Positions 1 through 13,301 of a stretch of DNA of 64,000 nt are shown piece after piece (within the stretch, counting starts at the first letter, position 1; every line of letters starts with the position of its first letter). Both the position numbers and the translations under genes were made by a program. Source of the DNA: Cliona cf. orientalis (lineage: Eukaryota > Porifera > Demospongiae > Clionaida > Clionaidae); NCBI GenBank assembly GCA_963930775.1, contig OZ005704.1:558001-622000 (forward strand), written 5' to 3'. The notes under the pieces are model-generated. The model saw nothing but the letters and a program-made list of their open reading frames with translations, did not search any database and was not told the origin of the DNA.

Positions 1-606
1 TGACTTTTTGATCGAAAGTGCAGCCATATCTCTGGACGAAATCTCTCTCAGTTTTGTACACAAGGTCACTTTGTCGTTTTTCCATGAGGAAAACCTACAG
101 CCTTGTTTTCGCTAACGGCAGGCGCCAGCAAGGAAATTTTTATGAAAAAGTTCATGGCCTAGTTTTTTAAAGAGTTGCCTTTCATCTTGGTCAGCGTGTG
201 TACAATATATCCCAGCTCAGCCAAAATATTTACTCATGAAAACGATCACATGCTAGTAGCTATAGTACTATAATAGTACAGTCAGCTGTCACATGTTTAT
301 ATCTTTCTGGTCACATGTACCATGCACCCTTGGTAACCATGGCAATGACCATTACATCACTGCATCACAATGGAGTGGCTTACATATCATATCGTGTCAG
401 GTCAGCGGTTACGATGTATAGGGGTGTGTGTGTATGTTGAAAGGTTGCTGTTGATCTATCCAACCAAGAGGAACGTGAGAAATGACGGTAGGAAAGGGTC
501 ATAGGAGAAGAGAGGTCTTCCCAACTCTCTCTAACCTGAGGGATATGATATGTAGCCTGCTAGTATGTGCAATTGTGTGCTACTGTGAGCATGCTGGCAA
601 AACTCA

Positions 607-857
607 GTGTACTCAGTTGTATGTTGACTTGAACTCGCTTAAAAAGTGATTAGGTTCAAAAGCTGCTAATCTCTTGCTCCATTTGTGCTGGCCGAACTGT
701 CTGTGTACTCAGTTGTATGTCGACATGTGCCATATATAGTAAACAAGTACTTTGGTTCAAGGGGGGCAAGGGGAAGGGAGGGAGCTAGCTGTGTAGTAGT
801 ATGGAGATCAAAGGATTGAGGTCTAAGCTGCTTATCTCCTGCTCCATTTGTTTGTCC
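607..857. repeat. Degenerate two-copy repeat
   Basis: Two diverged copies (about 607-691 and 702-857) share the blocks GTGTACTCAGTTGTATG, a central TTAGGTTCAA/TTTGGTTCAA block, and CTGCT(A/T)ATCTC(T/C)TGCTCCATTTGT. The second copy has gained extra bases in its middle. It looks like an old local duplication with no coding content. Confidence 0.55.
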
Positions 858-1879
858 ATCCCACCATACAAAGAGGCACAGGATGAAGGACAACATATTA
901 TGTAGCTAGAGTAAGCAAACGCATTGTGTGCTTAGGTGCTGTGAGAAAATGGCTTATGATTATTTTTGTTGACGTCATTCATTGACCTATTTGACCACTC
1001 TACACCTGCTCTGGGTTATTAAGTGTGTGAGGGTGTAGAGTTAAAAAGGAAGCATGTGCTCCGTTGCCATGGTAAACCAGGAAGTGACTGGATTTGCACA
1101 AAGGATGTGAGGTCAAAGAGTCTATGGTTATAGAGAATGGTGCAGGGCACTAACTAGTACTGATTGATAAGTGCTATATCCTCACCTCAAGTGCACACAC
1201 ACTCATAAGCAGTGAATTATGAGCTGTAATCTTTTAATCTTTAGCATCATCAACACCTTCTGTTTCCCAACACCCCCCAAAGGAGCATTATTCTCTCTTA
1301 AGAGTTGATCAACATCAGCACTGGTGCCTGTTATTTCCCAGCTGCCTCCCCAGTCCCAGCCCCAGCCAGGGAGCTAGATCTCTCGATTGTGAGGTGATCT
1401 CCATGGGTAGGCACCCATGCCTGACGTTTCCCAACCAATTTGCTTCTCCATTAGGGAATACTATAGCAAATCCATTACCACTAGTGCAGGTATTTCCCAA
1501 CCTCCTGCCCTGTATGATAGTGTATTATATCACTTTTGCCTTAAAGCATTAATTTTAGTGAGAGACCTACACGTAATTATATACACTCTACAACTGCATT
1601 CACTATCTGGGACCTTCATAATATAAACTGGCCTAGTGTTAAAAGGAAGCTCTTATTGTGTTACCCGACCTTAGATGTGGTTTGGGGAAGAGCTGTTTAT
1701 CCATAAGAGTGGCCAGCCTCTCCCTTCCTCTTCCCCTTCCCCTTCCCCTAGCAATAGCTTGACCATTGAATTTTTTTTCTTCTTTATCTCTCCATCTGGT
1801 CTAGTCTGAGAGTGGATGTGGTCTCCCTTCCCACTCTCTCCATGCCCATATCATATTATGTAGTTTTACTAATAGATGG

Positions 1880-2021
1880 TATCAAATTGCGCCCTCTGAC
1901 CTTCCTTCACTCTTAGCTTTGTCGTGGTTTCAAAGTGAAAGTATTCTCTCCTTTTAGAACCAGTGGAGAAGATAAAGAGCAGTTGTTATCAAATTGCCTC
2001 CCTTGTCTTTGTCGTGGTTTC
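1880..2021. repeat. Short dispersed direct repeats
   Basis: The pair TATCAAATTGC ... CTTTGTCGTGGTTTC occurs at 1880-1931 and again at 1987-2021, with spacers of different length. A weaker TGTTGTGGTTTC follows near 2133. This is an old tandem duplication of unknown meaning. Confidence 0.5.
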
Positions 2022-5000
2022 GAGAGTTGCCATAGTCCCTCCTCGATATCATAAATCAAGAGGGGTGAAGATCATCATCATCATCTTTGACTTTCTATCC
2101 CCCCACACCCCCTGCTAGCATGCTCAGTATCTGTTGTGGTTTCACCATGATGTCAAATCATAATTAGTTTTTTGACCTTCCACCCCCATCCTTTCTCCAT
2201 GCGTGTATTTGATGTGGGAAGCAGCCTGGTAATAAATGAGCTGCTAATTCACTAAGTGAAGGAAGTCTGTCTGGGTGAAGGGTAGATCGAGGGCCCAGCC
2301 TGAGGGTGGTTCTTGAACTTTGTGGTGTATGGTTGGAGCAGCTCGCCCCCTGGACAGGATGCAGTATTGTTTTTACTTCCCTTTTTTTGCATAATGACAT
2401 TTGCTATCATAAGTCACCATTCCTGCTAATGGTGTAGTCTGAATTTCCCTCGTAGCGTCACCACTTCCATGGCTTGCCTTATAACTATTGTACTTCTAGT
2501 GCATTGTCTCTTAGTTCCGGCTTGTGGGCTCAAGTGGCTTCATTGAGTTGTGTATGGCAGATGGGGGAGAGAGAGAGGTAATATTAGGATTTTTGGGCAT
2601 CAATTTTGCTTCATTAGCATAATATGCAAATTAGGAATATTAGGATTTTTTTTTAGCCTTCTACTCCCATAAGGTACAGTGTTGTCCATGATTATCTCAG
2701 GACTTGGGGTAGGATTAATTGTCACAAAAGATCATGGCAGCCCTCAGGTGTGTGTGTGTGTGCATGTGTGTGTACTACACTGTGGGTATCATGTTTGTAC
2801 AGCGCGAGTGAGTGTGAACGGTTGTGGTATCACATTATCACATACCTCATCCCCTGGCCCTCCTGCTGGCTGGCTGACACCAGCCCAGGATGTTTGGTGG
2901 AACTCACTCTAAACATGGGTGTGTCTCCAAAATACCAACCTCTTTTTAGAACATCAAATAAACCCTCTAGAAGGAGAGAGAGAGGGAGAATGCTTGTGTG
3001 TCTGTGTGTGATCTGTTATTGACAGTTTCTTTGCCTTTTGCCTGAGTTACCTAATCAACACGCGTCTCAGCTTACATGTAGTACTGATGTATGTATGTGT
3101 GTGTGTACAGAGGACTGAAACTTGCTACACCTATGTCACAGCCTTCATCAAGCATATCCAATGTTCCTGAGCCATATCATCTCTCTCCCCTCTCTCTTCT
3201 CTCTCTCTTTCTCTCTTTGTGTGCTTGTGTAGCCATCCATCTGGCCTGAGTGCTTGCTGTATTACATCCCTCTGGCTGTGTGGCTATAATAGTTGTTTGC
3301 TTCAATATCTGGGGAAAACAGCTATTATATTATGTCATATTTGAAATATTCATCAAAGGAGTCTCTCCATTTCATTCAGACGGTATATACCCCTTAAATG
3401 GGATAGCTTCAGGTATCCCCTGACTCATCTCGTTGCACTCGGGCTATTTGGGCAATGTGCTGATTAGTGGAGGCCATTTTCATTTCTCTGTTCTCTTCTC
3501 CATTCATCCACTTAGCTGGGAGCCACGCATTCCCCCAACTAACATACTATAATCAACATCCTTGTTTTGTAGCCATTTATGGTATGTAGGCTAGCTAGGA
3601 CTATGGACAACATCTGATTTTTTTAGGTGTTCTCATTTCAACCATACCCTTTTTAAAGCGGTATCCACTATATAGGGGGTATTGGCCCAGACGGAACCAA
3701 TCACTGGAGACTGCATCTAATTAACGACCAAACAATGGAATTCTTCCATTCTCGTCGCGTCCTAAGTGAGCCACCGTGCAATATTTGGAAGTTGGCTAAT
3801 TCGATGCTATTGGTTGCATTTTTACGGCTTGGAAATTGCCCTTCGCCACAATTGCACAAACACAGCCGTACTATAGTACAGCACAGTGTGGCAGGCATGA
3901 AGGATATTATTATATTATTGTATATATGGGGGTAGAGGGAGTGTGCGGTGATGGGGAGAGGGTGATGAGGAATGCTAGATGGTCCGTGGTGAAATTCCAT
4001 ATACGTGGTGCTGCTGATCATCGTCACCTCTACTCCCCCTCACTGCATGCATGTATGTATGGCATTGAATGGCATATTGTTATAGCTATAGCATAAAAGG
4101 GGTTTCCGATTCCAAGTATTACCCCCCCCCCCCCCAAACCAAAACAAGAGAAAAACAACTGTGTTTAATTGCACAGCGGCATAGTGACTGTAGGATGTCT
4201 ACATGTGCATTTTAATGTATGTACCCTGAGAGAGAGAGAATCTCAAAGAGAGAGAGAGAGATATAGAGAAAAGCAACCGCGTACTTTGTTTTGAAAGATC
4301 AAACGCGCCTCCCCAGAAGTGTTTATCAATTTCCTCAAGTAGCTGGACCTCACTCACACAACTCTTCTAATTTTATTATTATCGTTGTTTGTTTTATGTA
4401 GCGGGTAAACATTGTCCAACTCACCGTGTACCGTACTATCGATCGTTTCCTTAACCTAATTTTGTATAAACAACTGTATCTCTTTGATCTGGTCATAAAG
4501 ACACGCTGCAACAGGCGGCAAAGGAGGCCATTTTTAGTTAGCTTTGTATGTTTCTAAAGCTTCTTAGCTTTTTGCTTCTATATACTCCCTCTTCTATACA
4601 ATGTCATCCCCCCTCCAACCCTTGCAGCTGCCGTGAGTCTGGCCAGTGAACAGATGGAAACAGCTCCATGACAACGAAATTTAGATAATTATTAAATAGT
4701 AATATTTAGGATATTATATAACTCTCAAATCACATCACAAATTAAAATTGATATTCATGAAATTTTATTGTATTGAGCTCCAACACAAGACTATTTAAAC
4801 TATATTCACATCCAATGTATATACTCTCTACGGAAACATTCTAATATACTGTATACTGAACTTTAATGTGATACTATCTGTCACAATGTCACAATGTCTG
4901 TACTATATATTATAATAATAATTTTATGTTCCCTCAGATTAATTAATTTTTTTGCGCATGTATATACACTGCATCTTCACTTGTATCTGTGTACAATATT

Positions 5001-5769
5001 ATTGTATAATATTACTGTATGACAATCTGTTTCTCTGTGATAATTTTTGGCACTGCCACGAGTGTGTTATGGATCTTGGACGTCGACGTTGTTATCATTA
5101 AATATATGTTTTTTTAATGCTCAACTTGTGAGTCTAGTGAGTCCAACAAGCGATAGTTGCATAACTGCATGAAGCGCGCGTGCGCGTGCACGATCGTCGA
5201 TTTCCTTGGAAAATTTTTAATCAACTCAATGGTGGATAAATTTGCCAAAAATGATGACTATATTATTATTAATAACCGAGGCATAATATATAACAGTTGA
5301 TTCAATGAACACAAGACAAGCTATAATTAAAAACAGCTGTGTATATACAACCAAACCAGCATATGTACACAACACACATCTTTCTACAAAAACAACCACA
5401 AACAGACATTCAAATACATACACACTTGTACATACTATAAAATACGACACACACTGGATATAAAATAGTACATAAACACAGTAGTACATGAACATACACA
5501 CATAATTAAGCAAAGTCACTGAACTATGAACAGAATGTACGATCGAATGTTTAGATTACGGATTAAGATAAGAAACATCGAAGAGAGCACAGCACACAAC
5601 TGTTGTTGACAGAGGCTAGGAGATCAAAGGAAAAGAGTTTCAAAAACTGTTACCGTTCAATTCTGAAAACGTTTTCAATTTATCTAGAGAAGGCTGTGTT
5701 GAATTTGATTTGACCAACATACACAAACATAGTACGTACACGAGCGTGTCATATCTGATGCATCAGATC

Positions 5770-8700
5770 TCAGACTAAACTTTCACTTCGTGCGAATATC
5801 AGTTCCATCTGTGCCTGAGTCTGCGGTGGAGCAGGGTCGCATCGGCTCGGCAGCTTGTGTATATCGCCAGCAATCACCTTGAAGCTTTGAGGCACCTTCC
5901 GAGTCGGCGAGAGGGGGGACATGATTTTCGGCTCGCACGGTTCCCCCCCAGACCCCCGCGAATTTATCCTGTGCCTGCTCCCTGGGGTCGTACTCGAGGG
6001 GCGAGTGATGCTCGAAGAGGACGGAGTTTTTGACATGTATCTCTCGCCGCCAGACGATGTCCTCGGGCGGCTTCGGGTCTCGTTGACGGGAATTGGTCGG
6101 AATTGGCAGTCGGAGGCAGCGAGTGCCAAACTGTGGTCCTGTTGTTGGATGATGTAATCCGGTGAGGTTGTCAAGGCAACAGTGGAAGAACCGTGTGGTG
6201 GTGCGGAAAGCTGCAGCTGTTGATAGTTCCCTGCTGCCGATGGAGTAGTGGTGGTGGTCGACTCCATACACAGCGGAGAGGGATTTCTTGGCGACGTATC
6301 GCTCCTCGAAGGCGATTGGCTCGTTCTTCTCTCTCCCCTCCCGCCCCTCCCCCTCTCTCGGCTTCCTCGGGAGGCGTGTGATCCTGCGCTGCCACACCTC
6401 GATCTGTTCAAAACCTCGTAGCCAGTATCCTCATCGTCGTCAATGCTCACTCGCACGGCCGTGATTGGTCGAAATTGTGCGGCGTTCGGTGGCAAATGGT
6501 GGCGTTGGTTCTCACCGCCACTGAAGTATCGGTGAGAGTGCGAATCGAGGGAGCCACAGCTGTCAATTCTCCTCATGTGTCTCTGCTGGTCCAAGACGGA
6601 GATCCTGCCTCCTTCGAGGACGGCGTAGCTGTGCTCTCCCTCTGGTTGGCTGAAAGAGAAGTCACGTGGTGGAGAGGTTTGTAGTCTCTGGTGGCTAGGC
6701 GGGGCCTGAATGGTGTATGCGAGGGAGGGGGAGGGGGAGGGGGAGGGAAAATTAAATTTTTATAGATAACAGTTGATTACACGCACTGTGTGTACATGTG
6801 TGGTATGAAGTATAATAAAGTATACGACCTAACTTTTCTAGAATCTGATAATCTTTACTGACAATAATTGCTTTCCAAGGATGGGCTCAGTGATAAGACC
6901 TTATCGAGTCAGTGTGGTCGTGGAGATTGCATGTTTTGCATGTATTATCAAAAAAATATCAATCCTGTGGTGCAACCATGTGATCATGTGACAATGTCGA
7001 GCGAGTGTACGTGTGCATGCAGGACTTATCGATCGATCGAATGTCGTACCTGGTACCATTGATCGAACCCAAAGGGGATATTATATTTTTAATAATTATC
7101 GTACGTGTCCATGTGCACGGTACGTGGGGCCATTAGAACACACAAGATGCGAAACGGTGTAAATTATTGATCACGCCCGAGAACATCCACTATCCACCCT
7201 GCACCAACACTTTGCACCATGCTCACTATATTATATAGCTAGCTACAAAAAATTCACTAAGTATATGTACATAGCCATGCATGTAGTTCTGATTGGTGTA
7301 TACATACGAACACGCATACATGCGTTGCGTCATAGTATACTGTATACTGTACACATTTTTTTATAAGGTGGTTTGCTTTTATCGGGTGTAACACGAGCCA
7401 GGGAGGCAATTGAGGTCGATCACAGCAAACATGGGAAGACAATTACTAAATAATTTCACAATAATGCAGAGCAAAAGATTAAAGGATTGAAAAACTTCTT
7501 TAAAAAAGAAGAAGAGGAGGGTGCTTAAATACGTTTTATGGAGCAATCGGATTCAGAAAGATCTAGAAATTCTAAAATAACAAGAAATTTATAGCGACTA
7601 TAAATATTGGACAGGAACTATAGATGCATCTATTATTATAGTGTAGATTGATCCTTAAAGCTAACTACGACAAATTAAAAATCAAGGGATCACATGGCTT
7701 GCTACTTGAAATAGGAACACACCGAGCTTGATCAATGTTACAGAATTGCATAATCCATTTGCTTCATCAGTGTAGGTAAACATCGTGTCGTGGTCTATTC
7801 AATGCCGATAAGATATTACAGTACGTGACCACACACTCACTCGCACACAAAGGATTGAATCGGCCAATCACAATGTGTTTCTCCTTTCACACAATTCAAG
7901 AGAGTGAGAACTGAAATAGCTACATTCATACGTACATACATGCGTACACAGTCTGCAATGGAGGCCAAATTCGTCACCATTCAAAGGCTATTCAAAACAT
8001 TGGCCCAACACCATGCCCACCGTGACATGAAATACTACATTCTAGTAGCACGTCTACAGTCTAGTCTGTTGGGACTACCCTCGTGCCAAGCCATGTGTCA
8101 CTACCCTCTACAGTTGTGGTGTATATATATGCAACTAGGAACCAATCAAGAGAGAGAGGGAGAGAGAGAAAGGGTGGCGGCATGCATAAATGTCTGCTTG
8201 TATGTGCGCCAAGCCAAGCCAACTGTCACTACCCTCTACAGTTGTGGTGTAGCAACTATGAACCAACCGAGACAGAGACAGAGAGGGAGAGAGAGAGGGT
8301 GGCGTATGCATAAACATAGCACGTCTGTCTGCCTGTACGCCTAGCCAAGCCAAAGTGTGTTGTTGTCAGGTTAGTAACTGTCAATAGAGACAGAGACAGA
8401 GAGAGAAAACAAAAACAAGCCCCGGCCCTCTCCTTGTGTCTGTGAAAAGCTTAGAAGCCTCAACAATGCATAAACATGGCCAGCTCCCTCCCTCCCTCCC
8501 TATCCAGAGCTGGTGGGCGGGAGGGGAGAGGGGGGGGGGATGAGGGGGAGGCAGGTGCGGGCAAAGGGAGGGATATACGCTATATTTGTTTGTGTGCCAG
8601 ACCGAGTATTGTTTTGTGGTTAGTAGCAGAGAGTCATTGTGATATGGGTGTGTATCAAGTTGTGATCCACCTCACAAAGCCATGCTACGTATATGTTATA

Positions 8701-10321
8701 GTAGCTGCCCTCAAAAGTTTAGAGTAGCCCAAGTCAAAACATCACTGCAGGTTTCCCGTGAATACAATAAAATTGGACCTTTTTTAACCACAGTCAGACT
8801 AAATTGAAGCATAAAATTAGCATTAATTTGATAGTTAATTTGCCCCTTCCTGTCGATACACCTGTTACAAAGTCTTTAATGTTTTGAACAATCAAGTATT
8901 AACTTTGTGCTGGAATGATAAGGGTTAAATTATTTGCTTTGTGCTGGAATGACAAGGCCACACAATACAATAGTTGCGTTTCTTTCAATTTTGAGCTTTT
9001 GGTGCATATGCACCGGTGATCAGTACCACCATTAAAAAAAAAAAAAGCATTTTTTTGGTTGTCCTAACCACACTACAGACATGGGTAGTGTGGGTACGTG
9101 TACTCCTAGACTACATGTAGTTGAGGTTCACCTTTATCTTCCTGGCCACAGTGAGGGTGATGTCTTGGTCTTGTTCGAGGAATAGCAGGACAGCTTCTTC
9201 AGGGTCATAGACCTCAAATCCGTTCACCTGTGGGAAAAAAGGTGAGAGGAGATAGAGAGAGAGGAAGGAGGGAGAGAGAGAGAGAGAGAGAGAGGTGAGG
9301 GGTGAGGGGTAAGTGGTTGAACAGGTGACTAAGATAAGGGTGGCAGTGTTTTGCTTGCTACATGACCACGTACATATTGGGACACGTCCCCTGGCCCTTT
9401 AAAGACTTGGACAATGTGGCAAAATGTATACATGCATGTACATGTACATGCACTAGCTAGAAATGTGACAGCACAGCTGTAGAACTACATGCATAGGTAG
9501 TGTATACATGTACCAGGCCATTGACAAACAGCTCTTCAAATGACAGAAACATAATTGCATTCACTGTGTGTGAGCACTAGCTCTGTAAAGCATGTATACC
9601 ATGGACTCGACGTTTATAACTTAACCCCGTGACCCCGCGGACGTGGTGAGGAGAGTCAAGATCAAGGAAGGGAGAGCATGCACAGACTGGCGGAGACCGA
9701 CCGACCGACCGACACGACAGGGAGTTGACCGACCCAAGATTAGCAAGCTAAACCAAAAATATCTCAAATATCACCGACAGCTGTACAAGTCACATGTCTC
9801 CCTCTGCTGGGGGTCAAAATTATTTTTTACCAATATTATGCGAAATTGATATCCGTCATGAACTGTTAATACAATTGCCTGAATGTTTAATATGATTGTT
9901 AGCCACAGGTTAAGGTTATGGCCCGACAAAATATTAGTGTCTGTCAACTCTGTCCGTCTGTGTGTGTGTCTGCTGGCCAATGGCATGATCATGATCTATG
10001 AAGACAGCTGCTTCTGAGTGGGAAATAGCTGTAAAAAATCCCTTACCCACAGAGTCATGGCACCTCACTCAACACATGTACTTACACACACACATCTGCA
10101 TGCTCATTACATGACAAGCAAAATTTATTAAAAATAGTATTCTTCTCTGCCAAAAATGTTGATGATGGAGAAGAGAGAACCATGCTCTCGTGGTCAAATC
10201 CAGCAACTCAATCTGACCACATTTCCAACCACCCCCAGCTAAGCTGTAGGTTGTCTTGCTAGCTACACATGGCAACCAGGCCCCTCCTAGGCTGTGATCA
10301 AGCTACATTGGAATTCAAGAC

Positions 10322-10352
<31 letters not shown>

Positions 10353-13261
10353 AATAGATCGAGAGAGTGAGGTACGTAGAGAGGAGAGGTTTGCTTTGAT
10401 CCTTGCTGGCTTCCTGGAAACTGAATACCACTGGCACCCACTCTCAGTTCTCATGATCTTAGACACACGAACACCTGAGGATACTCCTTCCCAGAAGGGA
10501 AACCAGCTATATAGACCTTATATACACAACTCGAGTTATACAATAAAACCAGACCCTTTACAGTAACATACATGTACATCCTAGAAGTGCACATACGTAT
10601 ATTAGGCAGTCATTTATATTACGTCATGCACGTGAACTGAGGAAAGGATGTTAGACTGGCTAGCTAGCAATAATGTGTAATTTGAGGAAGGCGGGAAAGG
10701 AAAGGTTGCGTCTGTATAAGCTCTACTTAATTGTGTACACAGCACTTACTTAGATGTACCTTAAAAAACGAAAATGTAACAGTGGACACCACATCCAAAG
10801 GGGACGTGCACTCATCATGGACACACAAGTACAGGAAAGTTTGCCGGGAATGGGGCAAACTATACCTGACCATCACATCAATTTCAGGTGCATCAATTGA
10901 ATCCAAAATCTTGCCAGCCAGGCAGTGCTAATGCATATTTTACGGGCTCAAAGCTAAAGATGAAAGTGGAAGAGACATCACATAATCCATACAAATGGAA
11001 TCTAATTGAAAGCCGCTCAAATTGCAGCGATATGACAAAAATGAGGGTGGCCCCTCGAGCGTACAAGCTAGCTGCTGTATGCTGCAGCTGTGTCTACAGG
11101 AATCCACAGAACACATGCTCGGCTCCTTAGTACCCACATCCACTGCATTCAGCCATAGGCTTTAAGGTCACCGTCGAACATATGCTAGTATCGTATGTTT
11201 GTGCACACAAACATGCGATGATTGAGTTAGCAGGACAAAATATGAGCTGCAGGCAGTAACTTTGAGAACTAGCTATATTATAGCCAAGCTTGTCTTGTCT
11301 TCACTAACTAGAGAGAGAGAGAGAGAGAGAGAGACGGGATGTAGAAATGCAGTTGTTACGTACGTAGTCGGAACATCTCGTTCTCAGCCACACCAAAGGT
11401 CACGCTAACACAGAAGACGTGGGAGAATACGCCCGCAATATGCTGCTTGCTGATTGGCCAGATTGTACGTAGTACGGATGCCGTGAAATTATGCAACACT
11501 TTAGCTCGCTAATAGGTACGAGTTTGCGCATGTTTGGAACAAGTTGGGTGGAGGGTGTAGGGATGTAGGGAGAACTGGAAAGGTTGAGCAATAGTCATTA
11601 TCAGTTGGCAACCCAACGGGCTGCATCGAGCTGTTCCCTGGCAGTGCAGCTAGCTATCTCGCCCCCTCCCTTCTCTTATCAACTGGAACAAACCTTTTAG
11701 TTCAGCTTAATTACCAGCTCCCAGCCTCCCACTCCTCCCAACCCATTCAGCTCAAAAATATCTCTCTCCCTACAGCTATCCATCCCTATCTCTCCCTCTC
11801 CCCCTCGTTTCTCTCTCCCCCCTCCCCCCCTCTCTCTCTCTCCCTCCCTCCCTCCCACTCCAATCTGTTCCTCTCCACCAGCTGGCATCCTCTCTCTCTC
11901 TCCCTCTCCCTCTCCCTCTCCCTCTCGCGAGAAATCGCTGACTTGCAGTCATGTGCAATGCAAATGTTAGTCACCTATCGTTACCCACAACACAAGGTAT
12001 CACTTCCCTCTATCTCCTCCCACGCACCGTGCAAGGTGGCAGCCACTGAGCCATTGTAAATGGCTCCTTTGATGCCGAGGGAGGGAGGATACAATGCAAC
12101 AGTGGACCGATCGAGCTACGTGGCTTATGAATAGCTGGGAAGATAGGCTACCATAGATAGAGAAATCCATGCCTCACTGATTAACTGCACACGCTGAACA
12201 GTATACTACAATAATATACCGGCCACATGTGTACCATGCCCCACTCACTCGTATAATTCCCATAGTATACAATAATAAATTAATAGTATGTATGTCGCAG
12301 TGTTGAACAGAGCATGCGTGCATGCGCGCTCTATTATACGGCCGCTGGGGCATGGGACAGTATGCATGCTCGCTGTACTTACCTTACGGCGCTATGCATG
12401 CCATCCATTGATCACCGTTACGACCGGCGACAGAACTGAGGGTGACTAGCATGGCCGGGATCTGAGGATGTGTCAAAGTGGCCACGGTATGCGAGCACAA
12501 ATTACAACATGATGCAGGTGGCATTCCGATTCGTACCGAGTCAGCTCAAGGGTATCACTACGCACCGTTACTGTAGGACAACTCTTATTACATAGAACAG
12601 CATGGTGTTGGGCGTGTAGCAAATGGGCAGGCAAGGCCCTACTTAATGTGTGAATACTACTGAACACGAAGCATGTCCAAGAGAAATGGTTTTAATTTAC
12701 ATGAAATACTACCCCTATTAAAATAAAGATAAGGCTATCGTAGTCATGATGCACGCACATATCATTATGCATTGTGCAACAGGTCTCCCCCTTCACTATA
12801 CTAATGCCTGCCAAATGCAAACCATTTGTGATTCGGCTTATCATGTGTAATCTATATAAGAAGGTGATCATTATGAAATATCCCGCCAAAATTCAATAGT
12901 TGGTTTATAGCAATTATTATTGCGCAAGCGTGAAGCTTTGAAGGCGGGATGCAGCTATTAACGGAAAGATGAGCCAAGATCTTGTGGTTTGATAACTAAT
13001 GACTTTGCAAGAATAAGATACTTTCAGATCGACCAGAGGATGGGGACATTCGTTCATTCATAGCTACGTAATAATTATTACTTTTCTCCCGTCAGGGCTG
13101 AAGATTGATGTCTTTTGTTAAAGGAAAAGGAATGCCAACTTTTGTTGCTTCAAATAATTCACACTTCTTTTGTCACTGTTCGCTTTAAATTTCTGCTATT
13201 CTCGACGGAACACAGCGGATTCAAACTATGCAATTAGTAAATATTTAAACCATAACACACT

Positions 13262-13301
<40 letters not shown>

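Larger units (their letters stand above)
1..5769. other. Intergenic stretch without a supported gene
   Basis: I found no exon chain on either strand. Open frames are short, lack matching splice sites and do not resemble a family I know. The stretch is AT-rich with many short palindromic words, GT and GA microsatellites (for example near 2750-2775 and 4231-4265), a C14 run at 4122-4135 and a very AT-rich part near 4680-5060. A CpG-rich GCGC-type patch lies near 5175-5192. The proximal part up to 5769 probably includes the 3' untranslated region of the minus-strand ligase gene. An unseen non-coding gene or a large intron of a gene outside the window cannot be excluded. Confidence 0.5.

Noticed and set aside
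5226-5519. Hydrophobic 97-codon open frame on the minus strand resembling a membrane protein
   Set aside because: Its composition follows from AT-rich TATA/ACAC-type sequence; no splice context, family match or promoter supports it.
5783-6397. A second long open frame in the ligase terminal exon region
   Set aside because: It is a shifted frame of the same GC-rich exon; the chosen frame has the Ser-rich tail and runs to a clean stop.
11697-11974. Arg/Glu/Gly-rich open frames on the minus strand
   Set aside because: They are products of a CT/GA simple-sequence block that is open in several frames at once.
12310-12460. CpG-containing patch with a possible short first exon (MLVTLSSVAGRNGDQW) as an alternative ligase promoter
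   Set aside because: The NRF1-like words lie downstream of the proposed ATG and no in-frame splice to the next PDZ exon was established.
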